Positions 53,146 to 63,372 of a DNA stretch of 64,000 nt are shown in pieces (within the stretch, counting starts at the first letter, position 1; every line of letters begins with the position of its first letter). The position numbers were made by a program, and so were the translations under genes. Source of the stretch: Brevirhabdus pacifica (lineage in GTDB: Bacteria > Pseudomonadota > Alphaproteobacteria > Rhodobacterales > Rhodobacteraceae); NCBI RefSeq assembly GCF_002797755.1, contig NZ_PGFI01000012.1:1-64000 (forward strand), in the 5' to 3' direction. The notes under the pieces are model-generated. The model was not told the origin of the DNA and did no database searches. It saw nothing but the letters and a program-made list of their open reading frames with translations.

Positions 53146-55701
53146 GTGATCAGGGCATTCTTCTCGTTCTTCGGCGGGATCTTCAGTTGGCTGACCAACG
53201 GCACCATCATGGTGGCGCTGTCCATCGGTGCGATCTTCTGGATGTATGGCCGCGACCTGCCAAACCACGAGCAGCTGGCCCAATACGCGCCGCCGACGAT
53301 CAGCCGGATCTATTCCGGCGAAGGCCGCCTGATGGACGAATTCGCCAAGGAACGCCGGATCTTCGCCCCCTCGAACGAGATCCCGGATCTGGTCAAGAAC
53401 GCCTTCATTTCGGCCGAGGACAAGAATTTCTACACCCACAAGGGCTATGACCCGATGGGCATGGCCTCGGCCGCGATCGACGCGGCGCGCGGTGGCCGCC
53501 TGCGGGGCGCCTCGACCATCACCCAGCAGGTGATGAAGAACTTCCTGCTCAGCGCCGACCGTTCGGCCGAGCGGAAGATCAAGGAACTGATCCTTGCCAG
53601 CCGTCTGGAAGAGACGCTGGACAAGGAACAGATCCTGGAGCTCTACCTGAACGAGATTTTCCTCGGGCAGAACAGCTTTGGCGTGGCAGCTGCGGCCCAG
53701 ACCTATTTCAACAAGACCCTGGGCGAGCTTCGCGCCGAGGAGGCCGCCTACCTGGCCTCGCTGCCCAAGGCCCCCTCGACCTACCATCCCGTGCGCCATA
53801 CCGAACGCGCGATCACGCGGCGCAACTTCGTGCTGCGCGAGATGAACCAGAACGGCTATATCTCGGACGCCGAGTACAACCGCGCCCGGGTGGCACCGCT
53901 GGAAACCGTGCAGGGCGGGCGCCTTGCCTCGTTCCGCGAAAGCCTGCCGGCGCGCGACTATTTCACCGACGAGATCCGCCGCCAGCTGTCCGGCCGCTTC
54001 GGCGGCGAGGAATTCTTCACCGGCGGCCTGTCGATCCGCGCCACCGTCGACAACGAAATGCAGCAGGAGGCCGCCAGAGCCCTGCGCGACGGCCTTGAGA
54101 AATACGACCGGGGCCGCGGCGTCTGGCGCAAGTCCAAGGTCACCCTGCCCCCCGAGGCGCTGGAGACCGAGGAGAAATGGCGCGCAGCCCTTGCCGAGGC
54201 CGATTTCCCCCGCGACATCGAAGGCTGGCTACCGGCCGTTGTCCTGGCCGAGGAAGGCAGCGCAGTCCGCATCGGCATCGAGGGTGTCGAGAATACCGCC
54301 GAGGGTCATTTCATCCCCGCCGAGGACGTGACCTGGGCCCGTCCCCGCCTTGAGAACGGCAAGCTGGGCGGCAAGGCCAGCAAGGCCTCGGACCTGGTCT
54401 CGGTGGGCGACGTGGTGCATGTCCGCGCCGTCACCGGCGACGACGGTACCTTCCGCCGCTGGTCGCTGCGCCAGGTGCCCGAGGTACAGGGCGGTTTCAT
54501 GGCGATGGATGTCCATACCGGCCGCGTGATCGCGATGCAGGGCGGCTTTTCCTACCAGCATTCGGTCTTCAACCGCGCCACCCAGGCGACGCGGCAGCCC
54601 GGTTCGTCCTTCAAGCCCTTCGTCTATGCCGCAGCACTGGACAGCGGCTACACCCCCGCCACGATCGTCATCGACGCCCCGATCGAGATCAAGACCGGCG
54701 CCGGCATCTGGCGGCCCAAGAACGCCTCGAACAAGTTCTACGGCCCTGCCCCCTTGCGCACGGGGATCGAACGGTCGCGAAACCTGATGACCGTCCGCCT
54801 GGCCCAGGAAGTGGGCATGCAGACCGTCGCCAGCTACGCGGAGCGTTTCGGCGTCTACGACCGGATGAAGCCCTATCTGTCCAACGCCCTCGGCTCGCAG
54901 GAGACCACGCTGTTCAAGATGGTCGCGGCCTATGCCATGTTCGCCAATGGCGGCGAACGGGTTGAGCCGACGCTTGTCGACCGGGTCCAGGACCGCTGGG
55001 GCAAGACCATCTATCGCCACGATCAGCGCATCTGCGAGGATTGCCGGGAGCCGAGCCTCGCCCCCGGCAAGGCGCCCTCGATCTTCTCGAACCGGGCGCG
55101 GGTGATGGATCCGATCACGGCCTATCAGCTCACCTCGATGATGCGCGGCGTGGTCGAGCGGGGCACCGCCTCGCGCACCGTCAAGCTGCCGATCCCGATC
55201 GCGGGCAAGACCGGCACCACCAACGACGCAAAGGACGTGTGGTTCATCGGCTTTTCCTCGAACATCGTGGCAGGCTGTTTCATCGGTTACGACACGCCCC
55301 GCCCGCTGGGGCGCGGCGCCTCGGGTGGCGGCATGTGCGGCCCGGTGTTCAATCAGTTCATGAACAAGGCGATCGACAGCTACGGCGGCGGCAAGTTCAA
55401 GGTCCCCGAGAACGGCACCTTCGTGAAGATCGACCGCTATTCCGGTGAGCGCCTGTCCGACAGCGCCAGCGGCCCCCATGTCGTGGCCGAGCTTTTCCGC
55501 CAGGGCGAGGAGCCGACCTACGGCCTGCTGAGCATCGTCGACGGCGGCTTTGCCATGGGCAACGACCTTCCGATCTACAGCCGTGGCGAGGATGACACCG
55601 GCGAACAGGCCACCACGACCGTCATCACCTCCACCGGCAAGAAGAAGGAAATCGGCGGCAAGGCGTCCTTCGGCTCGCTCAGCTCGGGCGGCCTCTACTG
55701 A
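53146..55701 (+). CDS. mrcA: Class A penicillin-binding protein 1A
   Basis: 851 residues from GTG 53146, with AAGGGG about 8 nt upstream. Short cytoplasmic start, membrane helix (about 15-35), glycosyltransferase domain with AEDKNFYTHKGYDPMGMAS and RGASTITQQVMKNFL, an inserted domain, and a transpeptidase domain with the active Ser in RQPGSSFKPFVYA, SRN in ERSRNLM, and KTG in IAGKTGTTNDAKDVW. It builds and cross-links peptidoglycan. Convergent with the amidase gene. Confidence 0.96.
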   Translation: MIRAFFSFFGGIFSWLTNGTIMVALSIGAIFWMYGRDLPNHEQLAQYAPPTISRIYSGEGRLMDEFAKERRIFAPSNEIPDLVKNAFISAEDKNFYTHKGYDPMGMASAAIDAARGGRLRGASTITQQVMKNFLLSADRSAERKIKELILASRLEETLDKEQILELYLNEIFLGQNSFGVAAAAQTYFNKTLGELRAEEAAYLASLPKAPSTYHPVRHTERAITRRNFVLREMNQNGYISDAEYNRARVAPLETVQGGRLASFRESLPARDYFTDEIRRQLSGRFGGEEFFTGGLSIRATVDNEMQQEAARALRDGLEKYDRGRGVWRKSKVTLPPEALETEEKWRAALAEADFPRDIEGWLPAVVLAEEGSAVRIGIEGVENTAEGHFIPAEDVTWARPRLENGKLGGKASKASDLVSVGDVVHVRAVTGDDGTFRRWSLRQVPEVQGGFMAMDVHTGRVIAMQGGFSYQHSVFNRATQATRQPGSSFKPFVYAAALDSGYTPATIVIDAPIEIKTGAGIWRPKNASNKFYGPAPLRTGIERSRNLMTVRLAQEVGMQTVASYAERFGVYDRMKPYLSNALGSQETTLFKMVAAYAMFANGGERVEPTLVDRVQDRWGKTIYRHDQRICEDCREPSLAPGKAPSIFSNRARVMDPITAYQLTSMMRGVVERGTASRTVKLPIPIAGKTGTTNDAKDVWFIGFSSNIVAGCFIGYDTPRPLGRGASGGGMCGPVFNQFMNKAIDSYGGGKFKVPENGTFVKIDRYSGERLSDSASGPHVVAELFRQGEEPTYGLLSIVDGGFAMGNDLPIYSRGEDDTGEQATTTVITSTGKKKEIGGKASFGSLSSGGLY

Positions 55702-55764
55702 CAGGGGTTCTCGCGCTGCGTCCTGCGCGGGCCCGGATCGCTTCCGGGCTTGGCGCGCCCACCA

Positions 55765-57102
55765 TCAGCGCCTTATCAATGCCGCCTTGGCCGCGTCTTC
55801 CGCCGCCCACAGCTTGAGGGCGCTGACGATGGCGCCCGACAGGCTGTCGCGCCATTCGGGGCTGAGGATCCGGCGCAGGTCCCGCTCGTCCGACATGAAG
55901 CCAAGCTCCAGCAGGACCGAGGGGATGTCAGGCGCCTTCAGCACCGAGAAGCCGGCCTTGAGATGGGGCTTTTTGTAGAGCTTTCCGTCCGAGGCGCCTA
56001 TCTCGCTTACCAGATAGCCCGCCAGCATCTCGCTGCGGGGTGCGGTCTCGCGGCGGACCATGTCCATCAGGATCCCCGCCAGCGCGTCGTCCTGATCCTC
56101 CAGATCGACGCCGGCCAGAAGGTCGGCCCGGTCCAGCCGCTTTGCCAACAGCTCGGATGCGCGGTCCGAGGCGGTGTCGGACAGGGTATAGATCGTGGTC
56201 CCGGTCGCCTTGCCCTGCGCCAGCGCATCGGCATGGAGGGAAACGAACACGTCCGCACCCGCGCTGCGGGCCTGGCTGACCCGGGCCTGAAGCGGGACGA
56301 AGATGTCGTCCTCGCGCGTCAGGTGGACCTTCATGCCCTCGCGGATCAGCGCCTCCTTCAGGTCCCGGGCGAAGGAAAGCATCAGGTCGGCCTCGTTCCA
56401 GCCGCCCTGCTGGGCGCCGGGATCCAGACCGCCGTGCCCCGGGTCCAGCGCCACCATCAGCGGGCGGTCGCCGCGCTGACGGCGCACGGGCTCGGGCACC
56501 TCGGCCCTGGGCGGCAGCGCCCAAAGACCGCCGGCCGCGTCGGGGACGCGGGCGGAAAACTCCTGCTCGGCCACGGCCGACAGGGCGATGCGGACGCTGG
56601 CGCCGCCGGTGACCGGGTCGGTGCGCATCTCGGCCGTTTCAATGGCCAAGGGCGCGGGAAGGCGCAGCACCAGGCGCGACCAGCCGGGCCGGAAGGTGCC
56701 GGCGCGAAGCGCCTCGCCCTCGACGCCGAGTGCGCGGGCCAGCACGTCGCCGCCCGAACCTTCCCAAGCGACTTCGCGGAAATCCAGGATCAGTCGCCGG
56801 GGGGCGTCGAGAGTGAAGGCGCGCCACGGAACGGCCTGGGTCAGCGCAAGGACAAGCACCCCCTCCTCGGCATCAAGCCGCAGGGAGGAGGCCGCGCGGT
56901 CCACCCGCGCCAGCGCATGAAACTCCTGCGCCATCGCGGCGCCGCTACCTGTCAGGGGCACAGATACAGGAATCCCGACCGGCGCCACCAGCGCGGTGGC
57001 CGCCAGAAGACAGGCCCCAATGAGCCGGCGGGCTGCCCGCCCACGCGGGCCCCGCGTCCGGGTCGACCGGGGGATGATCGTCGTTGAACGGCGCCTGCTC
57101 AT
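55765..57102 (-). CDS. N-acetylmuramoyl-L-alanine amidase (AmiC type)
   Basis: 445 residues from ATG 57102, with GGAGAGGG upstream. N-terminal basic/hydrophobic signal (to about 60), AMIN domain (about 70-180), and Amidase_3 catalytic domain with zinc ligands in ALDPGHGGLDPGA, WNEADLMLSFARDL and VSLHADA, plus LLELGFMSDERD. It removes stem peptides from peptidoglycan and separates daughter cells. It is convergent with the PBP gene. Confidence 0.94.
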   Translation of the reverse strand: MSRRRSTTIIPRSTRTRGPRGRAARRLIGACLLAATALVAPVGIPVSVPLTGSGAAMAQEFHALARVDRAASSLRLDAEEGVLVLALTQAVPWRAFTLDAPRRLILDFREVAWEGSGGDVLARALGVEGEALRAGTFRPGWSRLVLRLPAPLAIETAEMRTDPVTGGASVRIALSAVAEQEFSARVPDAAGGLWALPPRAEVPEPVRRQRGDRPLMVALDPGHGGLDPGAQQGGWNEADLMLSFARDLKEALIREGMKVHLTREDDIFVPLQARVSQARSAGADVFVSLHADALAQGKATGTTIYTLSDTASDRASELLAKRLDRADLLAGVDLEDQDDALAGILMDMVRRETAPRSEMLAGYLVSEIGASDGKLYKKPHLKAGFSVLKAPDIPSVLLELGFMSDERDLRRILSPEWRDSLSGAIVSALKLWAAEDAAKAALIRR

Positions 57103-57186
57103 TCGCCCTCTCCGTGGCGGTTGCCTGGGAGGCAGTCTAGCGGCGCGGACGGGCCTGAGGCAATCCATCCCGCGCGGCGCGGGCCC

Positions 57187-58350
57187 TCAACCGGCGGGCG
57201 GCACATGGCCCCGGGCCTGCATGAAGGCGCGCAGCCGCTCCAAACCCAGTTCGATCTCGGGCGTTGCCGCGGCGTAGGAAAACCGCAGGGTGCCGCCGCC
57301 CCGGTGGGGATCGAAATCCAGGCCCGGGGTAACGGCGACGCCCGCCTCCTCCAGGATCTGGGCGGCGAAGGCGCGGCTGTCGTCGGTGAATTCCGACACG
57401 TCCGCGTAGACGTAGAAGGCACCATCGGGCGGCGCGATCCGGCTGAAGCCCGCCGCCGGCAGGCCCTTGAGCATCAGCTCGCGGTTGCGGCGGTAGACGG
57501 CCAGGTTGGCGTCCAGCTCCTCGCGGGCATCCAGCGCGGCCAGCGCGGTGACCTGGCTGGCATGGGGCGGGCAAATGAACATGTTCTGCGCCAGCCGCTC
57601 AACCGTGCGGACATGATCGGACGGCACCACCATCCAGCCGACGCGCCAGCCGGTCATCGAGAAATACTTGGAGAAGGAGTTGATCACATAGACATCGTCG
57701 CTGATCTCCAGCGCCGAGACGGCGGGGCGGTCGTAGTGGACACCGTGATAAATCTCGTCCGAGATGTAGCTGACGCCTTCGCGCGCGGCCGCCTCGATAA
57801 GCGCAGTCATCGCCTCGCGGTCCAGCATCGTGCCCGAGGGGTTCGAGGGTGAGGCCACGATCAGCCCGTCCAGCCCCGCACCCGCCAGATCCTCGGGGCG
57901 CGGCTGGTAGCGGTGTTCGGCCAGGGTGCGCAGGCCCACGGGTTCCATTCCCAGGGCGCGCAGGATCTGGCGGTAGGATGGGTAGCAGGGCTCTCCCAGC
58001 GCGACGCGCGCGCCGCTGTCGAAGAGCGCGGTGAAGGCCAGCAGGAAGGCGCCCGACGCGCCCGAGGTGACGACGATCCGCGCCGGATCCACCTCCAGCC
58101 CGTACCATTCGCGGTAAAGCCCCGCGATCCGGGCGCGCAGTGCCGGCAGGCCAAGCGCCACGGTGTAGCCCAGGGCGCCCGCGTCCATGGCGCGGCCCAG
58201 GGCCTTGCGGGCAGCCTCTGGCGCGGGGGTGCCGGGCTGGCCGACCTCCATGTGGACGATGTGGCGGCCGGCGGCCTCGGCGGCGCGGGCCGCTTCCATC
58301 ACGTCCATGACGATGAAGGCGTCAACCTCGCTGCGCTTGGATCTTCTCAA
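57187..58350 (-). CDS. PLP-dependent aminotransferase (class I/II)
   Basis: 387 residues from TTG 58350, with GGAGAG 6 nt upstream; the later internal ATG would lose part of the N terminus. The PLP Lys lies in SFSKYFSMTGWRVGWM, and the phosphate-binding and substrate regions (EVGQPGTPAPEAA, SPSNPSGTML) are intact. The amino donor and product cannot be told; many close relatives are annotated as aspartate or aromatic aminotransferases. Confidence 0.92.
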   Translation of the reverse strand: MRRSKRSEVDAFIVMDVMEAARAAEAAGRHIVHMEVGQPGTPAPEAARKALGRAMDAGALGYTVALGLPALRARIAGLYREWYGLEVDPARIVVTSGASGAFLLAFTALFDSGARVALGEPCYPSYRQILRALGMEPVGLRTLAEHRYQPRPEDLAGAGLDGLIVASPSNPSGTMLDREAMTALIEAAAREGVSYISDEIYHGVHYDRPAVSALEISDDVYVINSFSKYFSMTGWRVGWMVVPSDHVRTVERLAQNMFICPPHASQVTALAALDAREELDANLAVYRRNRELMLKGLPAAGFSRIAPPDGAFYVYADVSEFTDDSRAFAAQILEEAGVAVTPGLDFDPHRGGGTLRFSYAAATPEIELGLERLRAFMQARGHVPPAG

Positions 58351-58427
58351 GGGTCTCTCCGTGGGTTCGGGCGGTGTTCGGACGGCATTCGGACCGCGTT
58401 CGGACGAGGGTCGCGCAGCGGTCCGGC

Positions 58428-59597
58428 TCAGCCGGCCTTGGCAACGTCGCCGGAGTCGCGTGCCTTCTCCTCGGCCTCGGCCTCGGCATCCAGGGTCTTC
58501 TGGATCTCGGCCGCGCGGGTCTCGACCAGACCAACGATGTGATCGACCATCTGCTCGTTGCTCATCTTGTGGGACTGCTTGCCGGCCATATAGACCATGC
58601 CCGCGTCCTTGCCGCCGCCGGTGAAGCCCACGTCGGTCATCAGCGCCTCGCCCGGGCCGTTCACCACGCAGCCGATGATCGACAGGCTCATGGGCGTGCG
58701 GATATGCTCCAGCCGCTTTTCCAGGGTCTCGACCGTGCGGATCACGTCGAACCCCTGCCGCGCGCAGGAGGGACACGAGATGATGTTCACGCCCCGGTGC
58801 CGAAGCCCCAGGGATTTCAGGATCTCGAAGCCGACCTTGACCTCTTCGACGGGGTCGGCCGACAGGCTGACGCGGATCGTGTCGCCGATGCCGGACCACA
58901 GAAGGTTGCCCAGGCCCACGGCGGATTTGATCGTGCCGCTCATCAGGCCGCCGGCCTCGGTGATGCCCAGGTGGATGGGGGCATCGGTGGCCTCGGCGAT
59001 GCCCTGATAGGCGGCGGCAGCCAGGAAGACGTCGCTTGCCTTGACCGAGATCTTGAACTCGTGGAAGTCGGCGTCTTCGAGGATGCGGATATGTTCCAGC
59101 CCACTCTCGACCATGGCTTCGGGACAGGGTTCGCCATATTTCTCGAGCAGATGCCGTTCAAGCGAGCCTGCGTTGACACCGATGCGGATCGAGCAGCCGT
59201 GGTCGCGGGCGGCGCGGATCACCTCGGCCACGCGGGTCTTGTCGCCGATGTTGCCCGGGTTGATGCGCAGGCAGGCGGCGCCGGCCTCGGCGGCCTCGAT
59301 CGCGCGTTTGTAGTGGAAGTGGATGTCGGCAACGATCGGCACCGGGCTTTCGGCCACGATCTCGCGCAGGGCGCGGGTGCTCGACTCGTCCGGGGTCGAG
59401 ACGCGGACAATATCGGCGCCCGCCTCGGCAGCCGCCTGGATCTGCGCCACCGTCGCCGCCACGTCCGAGGTGTCGGTGTTGGTCATCGTCTGCACCGAGA
59501 TCGGCGCATCGCCCCCCACGGGAACGCGACCGACGTGGATCTGACGGCTTTTGCGGCGGTCGATGCTGCGCCAGGGGCGAACGGAGTTGAGCGACAT
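58428..59597 (-). CDS. ispG: 4-Hydroxy-3-methylbut-2-en-1-yl diphosphate synthase
   Basis: 389 residues from ATG 59597, with AGGAAG upstream. TIM-barrel N terminus ([20 protein letters not shown]) and the C-terminal iron-sulfur domain with cysteines in [13 protein letters not shown] and [11 protein letters not shown]. It acts in the methylerythritol phosphate route of isoprenoid synthesis. The tail ([17 protein letters not shown]) is a small charged extension. Confidence 0.97.
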   Translation of the reverse strand: MSLNSVRPWRSIDRRKSRQIHVGRVPVGGDAPISVQTMTNTDTSDVAATVAQIQAAAEAGADIVRVSTPDESSTRALREIVAESPVPIVADIHFHYKRAIEAAEAGAACLRINPGNIGDKTRVAEVIRAARDHGCSIRIGVNAGSLERHLLEKYGEPCPEAMVESGLEHIRILEDADFHEFKISVKASDVFLAAAAYQGIAEATDAPIHLGITEAGGLMSGTIKSAVGLGNLLWSGIGDTIRVSLSADPVEEVKVGFEILKSLGLRHRGVNIISCPSCARQGFDVIRTVETLEKRLEHIRTPMSLSIIGCVVNGPGEALMTDVGFTGGGKDAGMVYMAGKQSHKMSNEQMVDHIVGLVETRAAEIQKTLDAEAEAEEKARDSGDVAKAG

Positions 59598-59776
59598 GGG
59601 GCAAGCTTCCTGAACGGGGGGCGTGTCGCCCCCTGAATAGAGGTGCGGGCGCGGCAACACAATGCAAGGTGGGGGGTGCGGGCTGGGGGCGCAAGGCCGG
59701 GCGGTTTCCCCCCTGCCCGTTCGCCGCGGACGCGGGCGGAAAAGGCGGCGCGGGACTGCCCCGCGCCGATAGCCCG

Positions 59777-61162
59777 TTATGGATTGCTGGACGAGGCGGC
59801 GTCGGGCGCGGCGGCGACGGGGGCGGCATCGGCCACCTCGATCACCTTGCGCAGCGCCGGATCGCTGTCGAGATCGGCTACCTGATAGGCGGCCTGAAGA
59901 TCCTCGACCCCCAGCTTGACCTTCTTGGCGACCGAGGTGCCCGGCCCGGCGGGGCCGTAGGTCTTGCCATTGACCGCAAAATAGACCGAGCCCGAGTTGC
60001 CGGCCCGCAGAAGCGGCGGCTCTTCGGTCTTGGGCAGGGTAAAGCGTTCGCCCGTATCCAGGATCTTCTCGAAGATGACAGTGCCGCCGGCGCCGGTCAC
60101 GCGGACCCAGGCGGGGCGGACGGCGAAAAGCTCGATCGCGGGGGCGTCGGCCGCAACGACCTGAAGGGGCGTCTCTGCCGCCTCGACCTCGGCGGCCTCG
60201 CGGGCCAGCGCCTTGTCGTCCAGCGCGTCGCCCTGGCTCGCCTCGATCGGGCGGACGGGGCCGTAGACATCGCTGCGCAGGGCGGCGAGGTCGAGTCCCG
60301 CCACGGGCGAAGACAGCATGCCGACACGGTCCGGGTCGAGCGACGAGATCGGTCCGTCGCGGGCAACCATCACAGGCACGTCCAGCGCTTTGGGCCGGTA
60401 GAGCCGGTCCAGCGCCTCGGCCCGCAGGTCGGTGGCCTGACTGTCGGAAGCGCCGGTCGCGACACCGGCCAGCGGATCAAGTTCCGCCACGACGCCGGGG
60501 GCTTCGTCGACGGGGACCAGGGTCACGCGCTGCACCTGCTGAAGCACCGTCCAGCCGCCATAGCCAAGCCCGGCGATCAGCGCGAACAGCACCGCCAGCG
60601 ATCCCAGCGCACCGGGATCGAAGCCGAAACCGCCGGCCGAGCTGACGCCCGGCGAAAACGGCGCGCGCGGGTTGATGAGCGGATCATTGGCCGCGTTGAC
60701 GCGCCCGGCGCGGGCGCGGGGCGCCGCCGGGGTGGCCGACGAATTGTTCACGGGCGGTTCGGACTGGACGCTGCGCAAAGCGCCGCCCATGGCCGCACCG
60801 CGCGCGGCGGCGGCGGGTGTGGGACGGCTGCGTGCGCCACCGGCAAGACCGGCCGCGCCGCCGAAATTCGATTCCTCGCAGAACTTGCGATAGGCCCACT
60901 CGGGATCCAGGCCGAGGTAACGGGCGTAAGAACGCACGTAACCGGCAATGAATCCGGGGGTTTCAAAGGCGGTCACATCGGACGCCTCGATCGCGGCGAT
61001 GTAATTCGCCTTGATCTTGAGTTCGCGTTGAACGTCCAAAAGGGATTTGCCGAGCGTCGCCCGCTCGCCCCTCAGGACATCGCCGAGTTTGAGATCAAAG
61101 TCGTCGAACCCGCGAGGGGTATCGACTTGGCCATCCTCGGGCGGTGCGCCGCGCCTGATCAT
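59777..61162 (-). CDS. rodZ: RodZ-like cytoskeletal anchor protein
   Basis: 461 residues from ATG 61162, with AAGGGGCAGGG upstream. The N-terminal helix-turn-helix domain ([20 protein letters not shown], then [19 protein letters not shown]) binds MreB in RodZ. A membrane helix lies at about 190-210 ([19 protein letters not shown]), followed by a long periplasmic part with a DUF4115-type C-terminal domain ([20 protein letters not shown]). It anchors MreB to the wall machinery. Confidence 0.9.
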   Translation of the reverse strand: MIRRGAPPEDGQVDTPRGFDDFDLKLGDVLRGERATLGKSLLDVQRELKIKANYIAAIEASDVTAFETPGFIAGYVRSYARYLGLDPEWAYRKFCEESNFGGAAGLAGGARSRPTPAAAARGAAMGGALRSVQSEPPVNNSSATPAAPRARAGRVNAANDPLINPRAPFSPGVSSAGGFGFDPGALGSLAVLFALIAGLGYGGWTVLQQVQRVTLVPVDEAPGVVAELDPLAGVATGASDSQATDLRAEALDRLYRPKALDVPVMVARDGPISSLDPDRVGMLSSPVAGLDLAALRSDVYGPVRPIEASQGDALDDKALAREAAEVEAAETPLQVVAADAPAIELFAVRPAWVRVTGAGGTVIFEKILDTGERFTLPKTEEPPLLRAGNSGSVYFAVNGKTYGPAGPGTSVAKKVKLGVEDLQAAYQVADLDSDPALRKVIEVADAAPVAAAPDAASSSNP

Positions 61163-61227
61163 CGCCCTGCCCCTTTTTTTCTGCTTCAGTCCCCAAGCAC
61201 CATCGATTCGCGGCAATGCGATGACGA

Positions 61228-61251
61228 TGCTGTGTCCACATTATCACAGCA
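61228..61251. repeat. Inverted repeat between rodZ and hemA
   Basis: TGCTGTG and CACAGCA pair perfectly across a 10-nt loop. Read leftward it begins 30 nt after the hemA stop, just after TGATTTTTC, and lies 66 nt before rodZ. It could end hemA transcription or sit in the rodZ promoter. It does not fit a CRP site, because the spacing is 2 bp too long. Confidence 0.45.
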
Positions 61252-61280
61252 GAAAAATCATTGGCACCCGAAGAAATGGC

Positions 61281-62504
61281 CTAGGCCGAGAGTTCGGCAC
61301 GATTCAGCGCACACTGGCTCCAGAGGTCGTCCATGCCGGCGACCAGGCGGTCCATCATCTCGGGCGTGTGCACCGGCGACGGCGTGAAGCGCAGGCGCTC
61401 GGTGCCCCGGGGCACGGTGGGGAAGTTGATCGGCTGCACATAGATGCCGTGATCCGCCAGCAGACGGTCCGAGATCATCTTGCATTTCACCGGGTCGCCC
61501 ACGTGGACGGGCACGATGTGGCTGCCGTGATCGATGATCGGCAGGCCCAGCCCCTTGAGGCGCAGCTTCAGCGCCGCCGCCCGCTCCTGCTGAAGGTCGC
61601 GCAGGGCCTGGTCGGTCTTGAGATGACGGACCGAGGCCGCCGCCCCCGCCGCGACCGCAGGCGGCAGCGAGGTGGTGAAGATGAAGCCCGGTGCGTAGGA
61701 GCGGATGGCGTCGACCAGGTTGGCCTTGCCGGCGATATAGCCGCCCATCACGCCATAGGCCTTGGCCAGCGTGCCGTTGATGATGTCGATGCGGTGGGCC
61801 AGGCGGTCACGCTCGGTGATGCCGCCGCCGCGCGGGCCGTACATGCCGACCGCGTGCACCTCGTCGATATAGGTCAGGGCGCCGAATTCCTCGGCCAGGT
61901 CGCAGATCGCCTCGATCGGGCCGAAATCGCCATCCATGGAGTAGACCGATTCGAAGGCGATCAGCTTGGGCACATCGGCGGGCAGCTCCTCGAGCAGGCT
62001 GCGCAGGTGGGCCACATCGTTGTGGCGGAACACGCGCTTGTCGCCGCCGGCACGGCGGATGCCCTCGATCATCGAGGCGTGGTTCAACTCGTCGCTGAGG
62101 ATCACGAGGCCCGGAAAGATGCGCGGCAGGGTCGAGAGCGTGGCGTCATTCGCGATATAGGCCGAGGTGAAAAGCAGCGCGGCCTCCTTGCGGTGGAGGT
62201 CGGCGATTTCCGCTTCAAGGGCGTTGTGATGCACCGTCGTGCCCGAGATGTTGCGCGTCCCGCCCGAGCCCGCGCCCGTCGCGTCCAGCGCGTCATGCAT
62301 CGCCGACAGCACGGCCGGGTGCTGGCCCATACCCAGGTAGTCGTTGCCACACCAGACGGTGATCTCGGTCTCGGTGCCGTCGGGCCGGGTCCAGGTTGCG
62401 GTCGGAAACTGACCGCGGCGCCGCTCGATGTCGATGAAGGTCCGGTAACGGCCCTCTTCGTGCAGGCGGCTCAGGGCGGCGTCGATGGCGGCTGAATGAT
62501 CCAA
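61281..62504 (-). CDS. hemA: 5-Aminolevulinate synthase
   Basis: 407 residues from TTG 62504, with GGAG 7 nt upstream. This start gives the usual length of Rhodobacter HemA. Glycine-binding and PLP motifs include [29 protein letters not shown], and the PLP Lys in [14 protein letters not shown]. It condenses glycine with succinyl-CoA to start heme synthesis by the Shemin route, typical of alphaproteobacteria. An inverted repeat lies just upstream. Confidence 0.97.
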   Translation of the reverse strand: MDHSAAIDAALSRLHEEGRYRTFIDIERRRGQFPTATWTRPDGTETEITVWCGNDYLGMGQHPAVLSAMHDALDATGAGSGGTRNISGTTVHHNALEAEIADLHRKEAALLFTSAYIANDATLSTLPRIFPGLVILSDELNHASMIEGIRRAGGDKRVFRHNDVAHLRSLLEELPADVPKLIAFESVYSMDGDFGPIEAICDLAEEFGALTYIDEVHAVGMYGPRGGGITERDRLAHRIDIINGTLAKAYGVMGGYIAGKANLVDAIRSYAPGFIFTTSLPPAVAAGAAASVRHLKTDQALRDLQQERAAALKLRLKGLGLPIIDHGSHIVPVHVGDPVKCKMISDRLLADHGIYVQPINFPTVPRGTERLRFTPSPVHTPEMMDRLVAGMDDLWSQCALNRAELSA

Positions 62505-62547
62505 GTTTAGGCTCCGCAAGTCTGTCGCATTCAGGGTTTGCTATATG

Positions 62548-62577
62548 AAATCGCCCAGCAAAGCTACCCGGCGATTT
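62548..62577. promoter_or_regulatory. Inverted repeat upstream of hemA
   Basis: AAATCGCC (62548-62555) and GGCGATTT (62570-62577) are perfect 8-bp arms across 14 bp, 44-73 bp upstream of the hemA start and 13 bp after the stop of the upstream gene. It may be a terminator for that gene or an operator for hemA. Confidence 0.5.
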
Positions 62578-62589
62578 GTCCCGGTTTTC

Positions 62590-63222
62590 TCACTCTGCGA
62601 TCACGATCGCGCAATCGGCCTGGCCGGCCTTGGCCGCCTTGGTGTTGCAGGCGGCCAGCGCCTTGGCGGTCGCCTCGGCGCCGCGCACCACCGACCAGTT
62701 GCCTGTGCCCGGCGAGATCGCCATCGCCCGGGGGCCCGATCCGCGCTTGAATTCCTTTCCGAATGCCTCGGTCGCGGCCCGGGACAGGGTCAGCGACCGT
62801 TCGGCATACTTGGCGGGCAGCACCCGGGCGGCGATGGTGCAGCCGCGGGTGCCCGGCTTGCGCAGGGCGTTGCAGGCGGCGGTGGCCGCGGCGTCGGCGG
62901 CGGCCACCGAATGGTGCCCGGATGCGCCCTGGAAGGCCTGGGACTGGATCCCCTCGTCGGGCGAATAGGCCAGCGAGGCATAGTATTCCAGCGCCTGGCC
63001 CTGCTGCTGCGACAACTCCACGACCTTGCGCATCAGGTCACGCTCGGCCTCCGAGAGGCTGGACGAGGTGGCCAGCGTGTAGCCCTTTGCCGCGAACAGC
63101 ATGGCGCGCGCCTCCTTGCCCGTGGCCGGGGCCGCCACGCTTGCCGAGGCGGCGGCGATCAGCATGGCCGTCGCGGCCAGGACGGTCGGTGCGGCGCGGC
63201 GTGGGCGGGGGGTCGGGATCAT
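62590..63222 (-). CDS. Small periplasmic Cys-containing protein (DUF4189-like repeats)
   Basis: 210 residues from ATG 63222. Signal peptide (TVLAATAMLIAAASASVAAP). The second half shows two loosely related units, each with a pair of cysteines: AATAACNALRKPGTRGCTIA and ALAACNTKAAKAGQADCAIV. Such Ala-Cys...Cys repeats resemble DUF4189. Function unknown. It lies on the same strand just upstream of hemA. Confidence 0.7.
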   Translation of the reverse strand: MIPTPRPRRAAPTVLAATAMLIAAASASVAAPATGKEARAMLFAAKGYTLATSSSLSEAERDLMRKVVELSQQQGQALEYYASLAYSPDEGIQSQAFQGASGHHSVAAADAAATAACNALRKPGTRGCTIAARVLPAKYAERSLTLSRAATEAFGKEFKRGSGPRAMAISPGTGNWSVVRGAEATAKALAACNTKAAKAGQADCAIVIAE

Positions 63223-63372
63223 GGGGGCCTCCGGGCTGAAAAGGGGATCGGGCCGGGCCCGCGCGCTGCGGTCCGGGGGCGCCATTCTAGCCTGCGCCGC
63301 GCCCACTTTCCAGCCGCCGCGCCGGTTGCTAGGCTGCGCGCCCGAACCCCACCAACCGGAAGGACAATGTTC

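Noticed and set aside
61228-61251. CRP-like site TGTG...CACA between rodZ and hemA
   Set aside because: The spacing between the half-sites is 10 instead of 8, so it is better described as a hairpin.
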